From assembly GCA_022451925.1 (NCBI GenBank), contig JAKUNL010000026.1:1-43124 (forward strand): DNA of 43,124 bases, read 5' to 3'. Below the pieces are notes generated by a model. That model was given only the letters and a program-made list of their open reading frames with translations. It made no database searches and was not told where the DNA came from. Shown piece after piece: positions 1 to 8,410 of the stretch; position 1 is the stretch's first letter; every line of letters begins with the position of its first letter. This DNA is from Dehalococcoidia bacterium (lineage in GTDB: Bacteria; Chloroflexota; Dehalococcoidia; Lucifugimonadales; UBA3495). The translations under genes were made by a program, and so were the position numbers.

Positions 1-2
1 AG

Positions 3-515
3 CGAGACCTCGGGACAGAGCAGGCTGATAAAGTGCTTGAAGATGTTATCCAGTCCAGGGCTGCTTTGCAGTTGGAACTCACCAGCAAGGTGGAGCTGCT
101 ACCCAACGTGAAAGAACTGCTTCATTTATTGAAGGATAATAAATTTAAGTTGGCGATGGCTACAATGAGCAGTTGTGCTGTGGTGGATAGTGTCTTGGGC
201 CATCACGGTCTCAACGGCTATTTTGATGCTGTTCTGACCATAGATGACGTTACTCAAGGAAAGCCAGACCCGGAGATATTGGTAAAGGCTGTAGGCCGGC
301 TGGGCTCACAGGTAAACCAATCCTTATACGTCGGTGATTCTGGGCACGATCTTGAGGCCTCGGTCCGATTGGGAATGCCATTCTTGTTGGTCGACTCGGA
401 ACTATACGTCAGAGGCGATGCTCGACATAAACTTAGGTTAGAAGCTGAGCAGAACGGGTTTCCCATCGTCGCACCAGCGGAATTAACCAGCATATATGAA
501 ATAGCTTCTGCTTAA
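3..515 (+). CDS. HAD-superfamily hydrolase (subfamily IA), 5' end missing
   Basis: C-terminal part of a HAD phosphatase of the phosphoglycolate phosphatase/beta-phosphoglucomutase type. The frame is open to the window edge, so the gene starts upstream and the first motif with the nucleophilic Asp (DxD) is not in view. Visible are motif II (ATMSS, the Ser/Thr), motif III Lys (GKPDPE) and motif IV (VGDSGHDLEA), with the short cap-to-core transition before them. A GTG at 33 could be misread as a start, but a protein starting there would lack the nucleophile. The family dephosphorylates small sugar or organic phosphates in the cytoplasm; the substrate cannot be told. There is no clear terminator after the stop. 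Confidence 0.85.
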   Translation, partial: RDLGTEQADKVLEDVIQSRAALQLELTSKVELLPNVKELLHLLKDNKFKLAMATMSSCAVVDSVLGHHGLNGYFDAVLTIDDVTQGKPDPEILVKAVGRLGSQVNQSLYVGDSGHDLEASVRLGMPFLLVDSELYVRGDARHKLRLEAEQNGFPIVAPAELTSIYEIASA

Positions 516-787
516 TTGATATAGTCATATTTATTTATGCATTTGGTAGATTAATTTCCAGAATACATATGAGACTTTGACTCGTATAGACTCTTAGGTC
601 GCTTTAGTGAACCGTTTTTGAAATGGGACGAGATAATAAATAAGATGCGGATATGCAAATATTAACCTGTGCAGATTTTTTGAATATGCGGAAAATATGT
701 AGTTGTTTTTGAAAGGTTGATTAGCTCCAAAGGAATAAAAGTCTATGGATATACCTCGGAGTTCTAATTTTCACATTTTCAGTGAGA

Positions 788-1429
788 TCAAAACCAGTGC
801 GCCTGCATTAGTCGAACCCAGGTCATCTCGGAGATATCCATACGCCTGCTTCTGAGCGGTGATTCGTTTAGTCTTAGTTCCTGGTCAACGTCGGTCTGTT
901 CCCGGCTGGTGACCCTTGTCTGCTCCCAGTGTGTTGGGCTGTGGTACCCGGTTAGAAGCAGTATCTCCATGGGTTGCGTGGTGGCGACTGTGCTCCATAA
1001 ACCCAAGATGCAGGCTCCTTGAGACTCGATTCTGGGCCAAATTCCATTTTGAGAACTGTTAACGAAGTCCTGTAGGTCCGCAGGGTTGATTGTGAATCGA
1101 CGGCATCCGTAAACTGCTCTCTGGTCTTCTGCGGAAACTTTACTTTTTGGTCTAGAGGCGATGGGCTTAATGAGCCGGACTGACTCTTTGATTACCATGC
1201 TGTTGGATAATGGGAGAACTTTGTCCTGAGTTGCTTCCCACACTGACATATCCTCAAACGCCGTAATTTGCAGGTGCTGGTTAGTTGGGTCACCGATCAG
1301 ACCGCTGAGCAGGGAAATGGGATCGGCTCCCAAATGTCTGAGTTCTGGGAAGAGTTCCGTCTGGCAGAACTTGAGATAATCGTCGGCGGATTTGGGGTGA
1401 GCCAGAGTTCGTCTTTCCTCGTATATCAT
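788..1429 (-). CDS. NIPSNAP-family protein, two degenerate domains
   Basis: A 213-residue protein opening with MIYEERRTLAHPKSADDYLKF, a diverged form of the NIPSNAP N-terminal strand and helix. A second, weaker copy of the ferredoxin-like fold begins near residue 109 (GCRRFTINPADLQDF). NIPSNAP proteins are small alpha+beta-barrel proteins of the Dabb/antibiotic-monooxygenase-like type; their bacterial function is mostly unknown. The start is the ATG at 1429, behind a weak purine-rich stretch (CAGGGGATTACAAG). It stands alone on the minus strand, flanked by long intergenic regions. A better-conserved double NIPSNAP protein lies at 40482-41174. The family call rests on the N-terminal pattern and length. 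Confidence 0.6.
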   Translation of the reverse strand: MIYEERRTLAHPKSADDYLKFCQTELFPELRHLGADPISLLSGLIGDPTNQHLQITAFEDMSVWEATQDKVLPLSNSMVIKESVRLIKPIASRPKSKVSAEDQRAVYGCRRFTINPADLQDFVNSSQNGIWPRIESQGACILGLWSTVATTQPMEILLLTGYHSPTHWEQTRVTSREQTDVDQELRLNESPLRSRRMDISEMTWVRLMQAHWF

Positions 1430-1991
1430 CTTGTAATCCCCTGTTTGGAATCTGTGGGCGGTTAGTTTGATATGTCAGTCAGCATTGATTGGAGTTTTCT
1501 CATCATATGCTATTATTAGACATAACTAAATTGCGTTAAGTGTTGTTATCTGACCCTGTTTACAAACACATGATTTGCACTTTCAATGCCGGCCGAAAGC
1601 ATTGATTTATTTTATGAGGGAATCAAAATTAGTATTAAACTAAGAGTCCTCAATACCAAAGAGTAATATTTAAACCTTAATTCATCATAAAACTTAACGA
1701 AGAGACTGTTGGTAGAATATCCAATTACGCATTTATCCGTGATTGGTCTTTATTGAACAACCGACGCACCGACGTATTTGGCCTACGTTAGAGGTACAAC
1801 TGACGCGCGGTGATTTGATTCCCCTCAACTAAGGCCCCGACCAAAGACGGGACAAACTTCCTCTGTTCTGTCCTGGTTTCTATCGACCAATTGATATAAA
1901 CCCTAAGCTTTTTAAGCGTCGTTCCTATCCGACCGCTGTGGATCCTAATGGGTCACGTCTGCGTGGTTTTCCTCTTCCGCCGGTAACAATT
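1430..1991. other. Intergenic region between divergent genes
   Basis: About 560 bases between the minus-strand NIPSNAP gene and the plus-strand SulP gene; it is AT-rich in its first half. It must hold promoters for both. The only structure I see is a 7-bp inverted repeat (TCAATGC/GCATTGA, 1583-1605) followed by TTTATTTTAT. A TTGATATAAAC stretch near 1890 could be part of a SulP promoter, without a convincing -35. No gene or RNA was recognised. Confidence 0.4.
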
Positions 1992-3545
1992 ATGAACGGA
2001 ATATCAATGATTAACCTCGCGCGTCTAACACAGGTTCGCATCGAATCCTTAGCCGGACTCACCGTAGCGTTGGCATTGGTCCCAGAGGCTGTTGCTTTCG
2101 CTTTTGTAGTGGGCGTCCATCCTTTGGTGGGACTTTACGCTGCGTTTATCGTTGGGTTAATAACAGCGATGACAGGCGGTCGACCCGGCATGATCTCCGG
2201 AGCCACTGGGTCTCTGGCCGTAGTTATGGTTTCATTGGTCAGCGAAAATGGAATCGAATATCTATTCATTACAGTTGTGGCCATGGGCGTGATTCAGGTG
2301 GCAGTAGGAGCGCTCCGTCTGGGTAATCTGATACGTATGGTGCCCTTCCCTGTGATGCTGGGGTTTGTAAACGGACTGGCCATCGTGATTGGACTGGCCC
2401 AGCTTGAGAGTTTCAAGGTAGAGAACCATGATGGCACGCATTCCTGGCTTCCAATAGACGAACTAGGGGTTATGATTGGCCTGATTGCCGTGACAATGAC
2501 TGTTATTTACCTGGTACCCAGGTTATCCAAGCGGGTACCAGCTGCTTTGGTCGGGATAGTCGTAGTGTCCACAGCTGTAATCCTAGGGGGGGTCAATACT
2601 CCTACTGTGGGTGATCTGGCCAGCATCTCAGGTGGCCTGCCAGAGTTCTCAGTCCCGGACGTCCCTTGGAATTTTGAGACTGTAAGGATTGTTCTACCAT
2701 TCGCCTTCATACTGGCCGGAATAGGACTTATAGAATCACTGCTCACCCTTTCATTGATCGACGGTATCACTGAGAGCAGAGGCCAGAAGAACAGAGAGTG
2801 CATGTCCCAGGGGCTGGCCAACGTGGTCACCGGTTTCTTTGGTGGTATGGGAGGCTGCGCCATGATTGGTCAGAGCATGATTAACATCAAATCCGGTGCG
2901 CGTATGCGGCTTTCCGGCATACTGGCGGCACTATTCTTGCTACTGTTTATATTGTTTGCGTCGTCCCTGATCGAGCAGATTCCCATCGCTGCCTTGGTCG
3001 GTGTGATGTTTGTGGTGGTCGTCGGAACTTTCTCTTGGTCAAGCCTCCGTATCATTCGCAAAGTCCCGCTTTCCGATGCCATGGTGATGGTCATCGTTTC
3101 CGCGGTAACTGTGGTAACAGATTTGGCTATCGCTGTGGTTGTGGGGGTTATCGTATCGGCCCTGGTATTGGCCTGGAAGACAGCGCGCCATATATATGTC
3201 AGCCCTGGTTTTGGAACCACTTTGCACCGGAAGGTCTATAACCTCCACGGTCAGCTTTGTTTCGCATCTGTTAGCACCTTCCGAGACCTGTTTAATCCGT
3301 CTTCAGACCCTACGGAAGTTGTGATTGACTTCGGCAACTCGCGTGTCTGGGATCACTCTGGATTGGAAGCGATCGTTGACCTTGCCCAGAGGTATGGCCG
3401 ATCTGGTACTAGATTGCATTTGTTGAACCTCAGTGAAAATTGTCAGGATATGCTCCATAAAGCGAATGTAATTGCACCGAAAGACGGCGCGTCTGAAGAT
3501 TCCGGCTATAGAGTAACCATCTCAGATCTGGGTGAGACTGACTAA
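1992..3545 (+). CDS. SulP-family anion transporter with STAS domain
   Basis: Inner-membrane anion permease of the SulP/SLC26 family; known members move sulfate, bicarbonate or dicarboxylates. The N-terminus has the SulP entry motif (ESLAGLTVALALVPEAVAFAF), followed by a hydrophobic core with about a dozen membrane segments. The last 115 or so residues are a STAS domain including WDHSGLEAIVDLAQRYG, the usual D-x-SG-L loop. The frame is open upstream to a GTG at 1938, but the ATG at 1992, 11-12 residues before the SulP motif, is more natural; an ATG at 2007 is also possible, and none has a strong ribosome-binding site. At about 517 residues it is normal length. The substrate cannot be fixed; no carbon-fixation or sulfur genes adjoin it. 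Confidence 0.9.
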   Translation: MNGISMINLARLTQVRIESLAGLTVALALVPEAVAFAFVVGVHPLVGLYAAFIVGLITAMTGGRPGMISGATGSLAVVMVSLVSENGIEYLFITVVAMGVIQVAVGALRLGNLIRMVPFPVMLGFVNGLAIVIGLAQLESFKVENHDGTHSWLPIDELGVMIGLIAVTMTVIYLVPRLSKRVPAALVGIVVVSTAVILGGVNTPTVGDLASISGGLPEFSVPDVPWNFETVRIVLPFAFILAGIGLIESLLTLSLIDGITESRGQKNRECMSQGLANVVTGFFGGMGGCAMIGQSMINIKSGARMRLSGILAALFLLLFILFASSLIEQIPIAALVGVMFVVVVGTFSWSSLRIIRKVPLSDAMVMVIVSAVTVVTDLAIAVVVGVIVSALVLAWKTARHIYVSPGFGTTLHRKVYNLHGQLCFASVSTFRDLFNPSSDPTEVVIDFGNSRVWDHSGLEAIVDLAQRYGRSGTRLHLLNLSENCQDMLHKANVIAPKDGASEDSGYRVTISDLGETD

Positions 3546-3700
3546 ATATCGATCAATGTACGGCCCGGGTTCTGTCTGGTAAATCGTGTTCTGTGCGTGT
3601 TTGTGTAACATTGATTCCCTGAAACAAGACGGATTTCTTCGTGTATCATTACATTTCAGCCAAGTGTGCCAGCAAACGTTCTTAGGAATTACCGACCAAA

Positions 3701-4534
3701 ATGACCACACCCGAAACCATTGCAAAAATACTCGAGTCCGAGGTAAACGCAGTTAGGGGGTACTTCGCCTCTCTTTCGGAATCTAACTTGCAGAAGCCCA
3801 GTGCTTGTGAAGGTTGGTCAGTTGCGGACGTGATGGCGCACCTTGCCGGGCAAGACCATGCGTTAAGGGTCAGAAGAGGCTTGGATGGGGATTACTCTCC
3901 GCCTGAAGGCTCGCCGCAGGTGTCCGACCATGATGAGGACAAGTTTGCAAAGAGCATTTTTGACCGGGCGCTGGCAACGAGGGAACAACATGGTGATGGC
4001 CTGACAGAATATTTAATTCGACGGCTGGATGAAGTCGTCACTGTCTTCAATAGCGTTGGTTCTGACAGCTGGGAGAAACTCTGTTACTGGCCTCCTGGAC
4101 CTGAGATGGTTCAAACCTTGCTGAAGCAGCGCATCGCCGAATTGACTATGCATACTTGGGACATCAGGTCTGTCTTAGACGATCAATTCCACCTTTCTGA
4201 CGATGCTGTTGCGATTTTGGTTGATGGTGTCGATCGTGCGGTGAGGCGGGCTTTTCGCCCTGACCCATCATTGAACGTACCCATTACCCACAGGTTTGTG
4301 GTCTCAGGCTCATCGTCTGTGAGGAAGGACATTGTTATAGGATTTGATGGCGTCCGTATTGTAGATGCAGGGGGCGAAGAGCCTGACGTTACGTTTGAGT
4401 GCGACGACGAGACTTATGTGTTAATCATGTATGGACGGCTCAAGATTGCGGACGCCCTGGCCGATGGCCAGTTGTACTTCGACGGCGACCCTTCTTTGGC
4501 GGTCGGATTTGGCCGTCGGTTCGTCGGTGGGTGA
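3701..4534 (+). CDS. Maleylpyruvate isomerase/DinB-fold protein with SCP2-like C-terminus
   Basis: A 277-residue protein of the mycothiol-dependent maleylpyruvate isomerase family. The N-terminal four-helix DinB-type domain carries the metal-binding His pattern: WSVADVMAHLAGQDH near residues 39-52 and MHTWDIRSVL near 150. The C-terminal 80 residues (PDVTFECDDETYVLIMYGRL, then DGDPSLAVGF) look like the SCP2-type lipid-binding fold that often follows it. Many relatives are annotated only as metal-dependent hydrolases or transferases, and whether this organism makes mycothiol or another thiol is unknown. The ATG at 3701 lacks a visible ribosome-binding site. It is a single gene; downstream lies a gene-poor gap. 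Confidence 0.8.
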   Translation: MTTPETIAKILESEVNAVRGYFASLSESNLQKPSACEGWSVADVMAHLAGQDHALRVRRGLDGDYSPPEGSPQVSDHDEDKFAKSIFDRALATREQHGDGLTEYLIRRLDEVVTVFNSVGSDSWEKLCYWPPGPEMVQTLLKQRIAELTMHTWDIRSVLDDQFHLSDDAVAILVDGVDRAVRRAFRPDPSLNVPITHRFVVSGSSSVRKDIVIGFDGVRIVDAGGEEPDVTFECDDETYVLIMYGRLKIADALADGQLYFDGDPSLAVGFGRRFVGG

Positions 4535-4891
4535 ATCTACGGTGATGTGAGGATAAAGACCACTGTTCTGACTTGGTAGTATATGAGAATTCCATAAGTA
4601 AGGATTTATGGATTCAAGGATTGGTGTCGTACTCCTGAGTGCCTGTGACATGGCACCACCGGTCAAGTTTTATGAATATAACTGGTTTCACGAAGAAGGA
4701 ATCTACTCCAACTGTGGCCTCTTAGTAAGAAATTTACGAGGCGATAGACAAGGCAAGGTCAGCCTGTGTCACACCGATCAACCCTCACTGTGAAGTCTTC
4801 TGGTGTTACTATTTCGTTTACTTCTACGACTCGGCCGATATATGTGAGAGGTTGTCCACGGCCGTTTCTTTTCGACCTGTCCGCTGTAGAT
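4535..4891. other. Intergenic region between convergent genes, no gene seen
   Basis: About 357 bases between convergent genes. A 61-codon open frame at 4608-4793 has no ribosome-binding site and no recognisable protein character. No hairpin terminator stands out. Confidence 0.4.
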
Positions 4892-5500
4892 TTAATTTGC
4901 CGCTAGAATAGCCGACCGAAGTTCTTCAAACCCGAGTGTACCCAAGTGTATATTGCTACCAATCTTGAATGACGGGGTCCGGGTTATTCCAGCAATAACT
5001 GCTGCTTCATGTTGCGCCAGAATCCCTTTGTGATAGTTGCCAGACTCCATATGCGGCCACATTTGTTCCCAGTTGAGACCGGTTGCAACAGAAAGCCGTC
5101 TAATGGAGTATAGATTTCCTAGGTCGGTGCCGGATTCCCAGTATTCTTTGGACGCCAGTGCGAAAAATTCGCCGTCTAATCCATGTTCCTTGGCGTAGGA
5201 GGTTGCGGCGTGAATTGCTAGTGTGCTAACCGATCGGTTAGACGCTGGTTCGGTATCCATACCAACCACGCCCAAGACCGAGCTGTAAAGCGGCTTTCGC
5301 CGACCAGTAAACTGTTCGCCGGTCATGTTATTTGGTACGACGCTCCTATCCAGAAAACCAGGGGAATTGAACCGTACCAAGAACGGTCTTCGGTCTATCT
5401 CAATATCTAATGATGAAGCCAGCTCTGAAAGTCGTTTCAATCCGATAAAAGAGTGTGGGCAGGAATAATCAAACCAAACTGTTACTGTTACAGACGGCAT
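4892..5500 (-). CDS. DsbA-family thioredoxin-like oxidoreductase (FrnE/HCCA isomerase type)
   Basis: A 202-residue cytoplasmic DsbA-fold protein close to FrnE and 2-hydroxychromene-2-carboxylate isomerase. It has the N-terminal VWFDYSCPHSFIG motif, a helical insert, and the late TPSFKIG loop with the cis-proline. The active-site motif is CPHS rather than CxxC, so the resolving cysteine is missing; the protein may act as a glutathione-transferase-like isomerase or a monothiol enzyme rather than a disulfide oxidase. The ATG at 5500 is preceded by GAGGTG at the right distance, and is better than the TTG at 5515 that would overlap the upstream gene. It follows the uracil-DNA glycosylase gene by 11 bases, so the two are likely cotranscribed. 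Confidence 0.82.
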   Translation of the reverse strand: MPSVTVTVWFDYSCPHSFIGLKRLSELASSLDIEIDRRPFLVRFNSPGFLDRSVVPNNMTGEQFTGRRKPLYSSVLGVVGMDTEPASNRSVSTLAIHAATSYAKEHGLDGEFFALASKEYWESGTDLGNLYSIRRLSVATGLNWEQMWPHMESGNYHKGILAQHEAAVIAGITRTPSFKIGSNIHLGTLGFEELRSAILAAN

Positions 5501-5511
5501 TGGATGGCACC

Positions 5512-6207
5512 TCAACTTTGGCTTAATTCTTTGGCTTTTTTAAGTACGTTTACCAATGCATCCTTTGTCAAAACGCCAGTGTTAGTGTTGCGTGGGCTGG
5601 GATGGTATGAAGCGATAATCATGGGCAGTGTATGACCGAATCGATAAACTTCACCGTGCATGAACTTACCTCGTAATTTTTCTTCCGCCATATCGCTTAA
5701 TGTCTGCAGGGCGGCCCGAAAAGCTATGTGTCCTAAAGCCATGATTACCTTGAGATTGGGCAGTATGCGTAGTTCTTGTACAAGGTAGGGTAGGCAGGTT
5801 CGCTGTTCCTCTGCGGTTGGTTTATCGCCCGGAGGTACGCAGCGCACGGCAGTACCGATGTATACCCCATTCAGTTTTAGTCCATCCTCTCTGTGCTCTG
5901 AAGTTGGTTGATTAGCCAACCCAGCTTCATGCATAGCAGCGGTCAGGAAAGTTGCCGAAGGGTCGCCTGTGAAAACCCGACCCGTTCTGTTGCCTCCATG
6001 GGCAGCAGGAGCCAGACCAATCAGCACTAAGGATGCATCTGGGTCTCCAAAGCTGGGTATGGGTTTGGCCCAATAATCCCAGTCTTTATAAGATGCCCGC
6101 TTCTCCTTGCCGATTTTCTCTCGCCAATCCACTAATCGGGTGCACATCCGACACGCCACGATCTCATCGGTGAGGTCTGACAACTGTTTTATGTGATGAT
6201 CTGACAC
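5512..6207 (-). CDS. Family 5 uracil-DNA glycosylase (UDGb type, Fe-S)
   Basis: A 231-residue DNA-repair glycosylase that removes uracil and related deaminated bases. Motif 1 is GLAPAAHGGNRTGRVFTGD and motif 2 is HPSPRNTNTG, both diagnostic of family 5. Four cysteines for a [4Fe-4S] cluster are visible: CRMC at 19-22, and the pair in AVRCVPPGDKP and RTCLPYL. The start is a GTG at 6207 with a GGAG stretch about 7 bases upstream. It is first in a two-gene operon with the DsbA-like gene and divergent from the EamA gene, sharing a 69-base promoter region. It has full length and intact motifs, so it should be active. Confidence 0.93.
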   Translation of the reverse strand: MSDHHIKQLSDLTDEIVACRMCTRLVDWREKIGKEKRASYKDWDYWAKPIPSFGDPDASLVLIGLAPAAHGGNRTGRVFTGDPSATFLTAAMHEAGLANQPTSEHREDGLKLNGVYIGTAVRCVPPGDKPTAEEQRTCLPYLVQELRILPNLKVIMALGHIAFRAALQTLSDMAEEKLRGKFMHGEVYRFGHTLPMIIASYHPSPRNTNTGVLTKDALVNVLKKAKELSQS

Positions 6208-6262
6208 GTATGACTCCGAGTTGTCTTTGGTATAAATACGGCTGATTTCGCCTGGCCCGGTG

Positions 6263-6268
6263 CTATAC
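6263..6268 (+). promoter_or_regulatory. Possible -10 element of the EamA gene
   Basis: TATACT lies 8 bases before the ATG at 6277, in the short divergent gap. If used, transcription would start at or next to the start codon, giving a leaderless mRNA; no Shine-Dalgarno sequence is seen. No convincing -35 was found. Confidence 0.3.
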
Positions 6269-6276
6269 TTCTGCTC

Positions 6277-7152
6277 ATGACAGCCTTATCCTTGGTCCTC
6301 GTCTTGCTTTCCGCTTTGGCACACGCATCTTGGAACCTGATGCTAAAGCGTGCTAAAGACCCTCAGATATTCGCCTGGTGGCTTGTGGTCGTTGCCAGCG
6401 TGTTGCTATTTCCACTTGGGGCAGCACTATTATGGTTTAATCCCGTGGGATTTCCAGGATTGTGGTTCGTCTTAGCCACAATAGGTCTCCACGTGTTCTA
6501 TTTCAACCTTCTGCCCCGGGCCTACGATCAAGGCGACCTTTCTTTAGTTTATCCGGTGGCTCGTGGTATGGGGCCAATGCTGGTTCCAATCTTGGCTGTA
6601 ATTCTCTTGGATGAGATTGTGGGGCCATTGGCTATCATTGGAATCGCCGCCATTATTAGCGGTATATACACAATCTCGTTGTGGGGTAATTTCAAACAAG
6701 TGCTTAGAAGTCCATTGCTATTCCTCAGATCAGCTGGGATGCGTTACGCACTACTTACCGGATTTACAATAGCCGTTTATTCTATTGTCGATAAAAAGGG
6801 AGTAAGCCACGTCCAACCGTTACTCTACATGTATTTTTTGACTATCGGTACCGCCATAGTATTGGCTCCTTACATTCTGGTCAGCAAAGGACCGGAAGCG
6901 GTTAAAACAGAGTGGAAGGCTAACTCTTGGCATATTACAGCGGCTGGATTGCTGACATTTATCGCATATGGCCTGGTTCTAACAGCATTTTCCCTTTCAA
7001 GGGTAAGCTACGTGGCACCAGCGCGAGAAGTCGGCATAGTGATAGGAGTGTTAATGGGCATCATCTTGCTTAAGGAACCGTTTGGGAAAGGGAGGTTGTT
7101 CGGGTCAATATTGATTGTCTCTGGGTTGGCTCTTATCTCCGTCTCTAAATAG
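6277..7152 (+). CDS. EamA-family (DMT) transporter
   Basis: A 291-residue integral membrane protein with about ten hydrophobic segments in two EamA repeats. The first opens with LSALAHASWNLMLKRA and includes YPVARGMGPMLVPILAVILL. The second includes YVAPAREVGIVIGVLMGIIL, the matching end of the repeat. DMT carriers usually export amino acids, metabolites or toxic compounds; the substrate is unknown. The ATG at 6277 has no ribosome-binding site and sits 8 bases after a TATACT box. A small hairpin (AGCCTG/CAGGCT, 7209-7223) follows 57 bases after the stop and may weaken read-through into the peptidase gene. Confidence 0.88.
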   Translation: MTALSLVLVLLSALAHASWNLMLKRAKDPQIFAWWLVVVASVLLFPLGAALLWFNPVGFPGLWFVLATIGLHVFYFNLLPRAYDQGDLSLVYPVARGMGPMLVPILAVILLDEIVGPLAIIGIAAIISGIYTISLWGNFKQVLRSPLLFLRSAGMRYALLTGFTIAVYSIVDKKGVSHVQPLLYMYFLTIGTAIVLAPYILVSKGPEAVKTEWKANSWHITAAGLLTFIAYGLVLTAFSLSRVSYVAPAREVGIVIGVLMGIILLKEPFGKGRLFGSILIVSGLALISVSK

Positions 7153-7208
7153 TAGGTATAAGTAGTCGATCCGGTCTGTCATTGCAAGACATAATGTATA
7201 ATACCGTG

Positions 7209-7223
7209 AGCCTGGGTCAGGCT
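7209..7223 (+). terminator. Weak hairpin after the EamA gene
   Basis: Inverted repeat AGCCTG-GGT-CAGGCT followed by GTGCATTTTAATT. The stem is six pairs and the T-run short, so it may be a weak terminator or part of the leader of the next gene. Confidence 0.35.
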
Positions 7224-7252
7224 GTGCATTTTAATTATAAATAGAGGGGATG

Positions 7253-8335
7253 ATGATTAACCAGGAACGCTTGGTCAACGCATTCTGTGAGCTTGTGAAG
7301 ATTGATAGCCCTTCGGATGAAGAGGAGGATGTGGCCAGGTATCTAACCGACCGGTTGGTCGGACTGGGCTTCACTGTTGCCAGAGATGCCCATGGGAACG
7401 TAATAGCGTCGGAGGACGGAGACAATCCTCTAATGCTTTCCGCACACATGGACACGGTTGATCCTGGCCGAAGCATCAAACCCCAGGTTAACGGCGACAT
7501 CGTCCGTTCTGATGGCTCGACGATTCTTGGCGGGGATTGCAAGGCCGGAGTTGCCGCTATATTTGAGGCGTTAGAGTCGGCCAAGGAAGACGGAACTCCC
7601 AGGAGACCAGTTCAGGTGGTACTGACCAGAGGGGAGGAGATAGGACTGGTGGGCGCTGCCAATCTTGATTACTCAATGATTCAATGCAAAGAGGCGGTGG
7701 TTTTCGACGGCAACGGTCCAGTTAACACCATCACAGGAGCTAGCCCCACTTACATGAAATTCGATGTGACCGTTACTGGTCGGGGAGCCCATGCTGGAGT
7801 GGAACCGGAGAATGGTATATCGGCCATTCGTATCGCCTCTGAGATTATCAATGACATGCCAAACGGCCGTCTAGATGAGGAATCGACGTTCAATGTAGGT
7901 CTGATCTCTGGTGGAACTGTCCGTAATGCTGTTCCGGTGGAAGTCACGTTTGGCGGAGAGTTCCGCAGCCGGAATACCGAGACGGTGGACCTGTTGGGCT
8001 TGCAGGTGAAAGAGGCCTTGGACCGGGCCCGGTCCAAGTATCAGGAAGCCACTATCCGTGAAGAACTTGAGATGATGTTTCAGATGTATACGCTTGATCC
8101 CAACGAACCGGTGGTCCGGCTGGTTACAGGTATGCTAAAGGAAATGAAGTTGGTGCCAGACATTAAACCGTCTGGAGGTGGCACTGACGCCAATGCTATG
8201 CGTTTGAATGGTATTGATTGCATCGTGGTTGGGATGGCTACCAATGAGATGCATACGGTGAATGAATATGTGGTGATACCGGATTTGATGGCTACTGCAC
8301 GACTTTGCCAGAGTGTGATGAGTCCCAACCAATAG
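7253..8335 (+). CDS. M20-family metallopeptidase (PepT/carboxypeptidase-like)
   Basis: A zinc-dependent M20 hydrolase of about 360 residues. Metal and catalytic motifs are present in order: SAHMDTVDP (first His and Asp, near residue 65), GGDCKAG (bridging Asp; most relatives have GADDKAG), RGEEIG (catalytic and metal Glu), VVFDGNG (Asp) and NEMHTVNEYV (last His). The dimerisation domain starts at about residue 170 with the GRGAHAGVEPENG loop. It probably cleaves small peptides or acyl-amino acids in the cytoplasm. ATGs at 7250 and 7253 both follow AGAGGGG; 7253 is better spaced. It precedes the HpaI-type aldolase by 75 bases, separated by a hairpin. Confidence 0.9.
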   Translation: MINQERLVNAFCELVKIDSPSDEEEDVARYLTDRLVGLGFTVARDAHGNVIASEDGDNPLMLSAHMDTVDPGRSIKPQVNGDIVRSDGSTILGGDCKAGVAAIFEALESAKEDGTPRRPVQVVLTRGEEIGLVGAANLDYSMIQCKEAVVFDGNGPVNTITGASPTYMKFDVTVTGRGAHAGVEPENGISAIRIASEIINDMPNGRLDEESTFNVGLISGGTVRNAVPVEVTFGGEFRSRNTETVDLLGLQVKEALDRARSKYQEATIREELEMMFQMYTLDPNEPVVRLVTGMLKEMKLVPDIKPSGGGTDANAMRLNGIDCIVVGMATNEMHTVNEYVVIPDLMATARLCQSVMSPNQ

Positions 8336-8360
8336 GCCGACAATCAACCGACCGTTTTAG

Positions 8361-8387
8361 GGGCATTCCAACTACATTGGGATGCCC
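8361..8387 (+). terminator. Hairpin between peptidase and aldolase genes
   Basis: An 11-pair stem with one G-T pair (GGGCATTCCAA/TTGGGATGCCC) and a 5-base loop, 25 bases after the peptidase stop and 23 before the aldolase start. There is little T-run, so it may attenuate rather than terminate, or protect a processed end. Confidence 0.5.
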
Positions 8388-8410
8388 TTACGAGTTAATA
8401 GGAGGAAAAT

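Noticed and set aside
1583-1605. 7-bp inverted repeat followed by T-rich sequence as a terminator
   Set aside because: No plus-strand gene ends nearby and the T-run is broken.
4608-4793. 61-codon open frame after the isomerase-like gene
   Set aside because: No ribosome-binding site and no protein-like pattern; most likely chance.
5501-5515. TTG start for the DsbA-like gene overlapping the glycosylase stop
   Set aside because: The ATG at 5500 has a properly spaced GAGGTG; the TTG has none.
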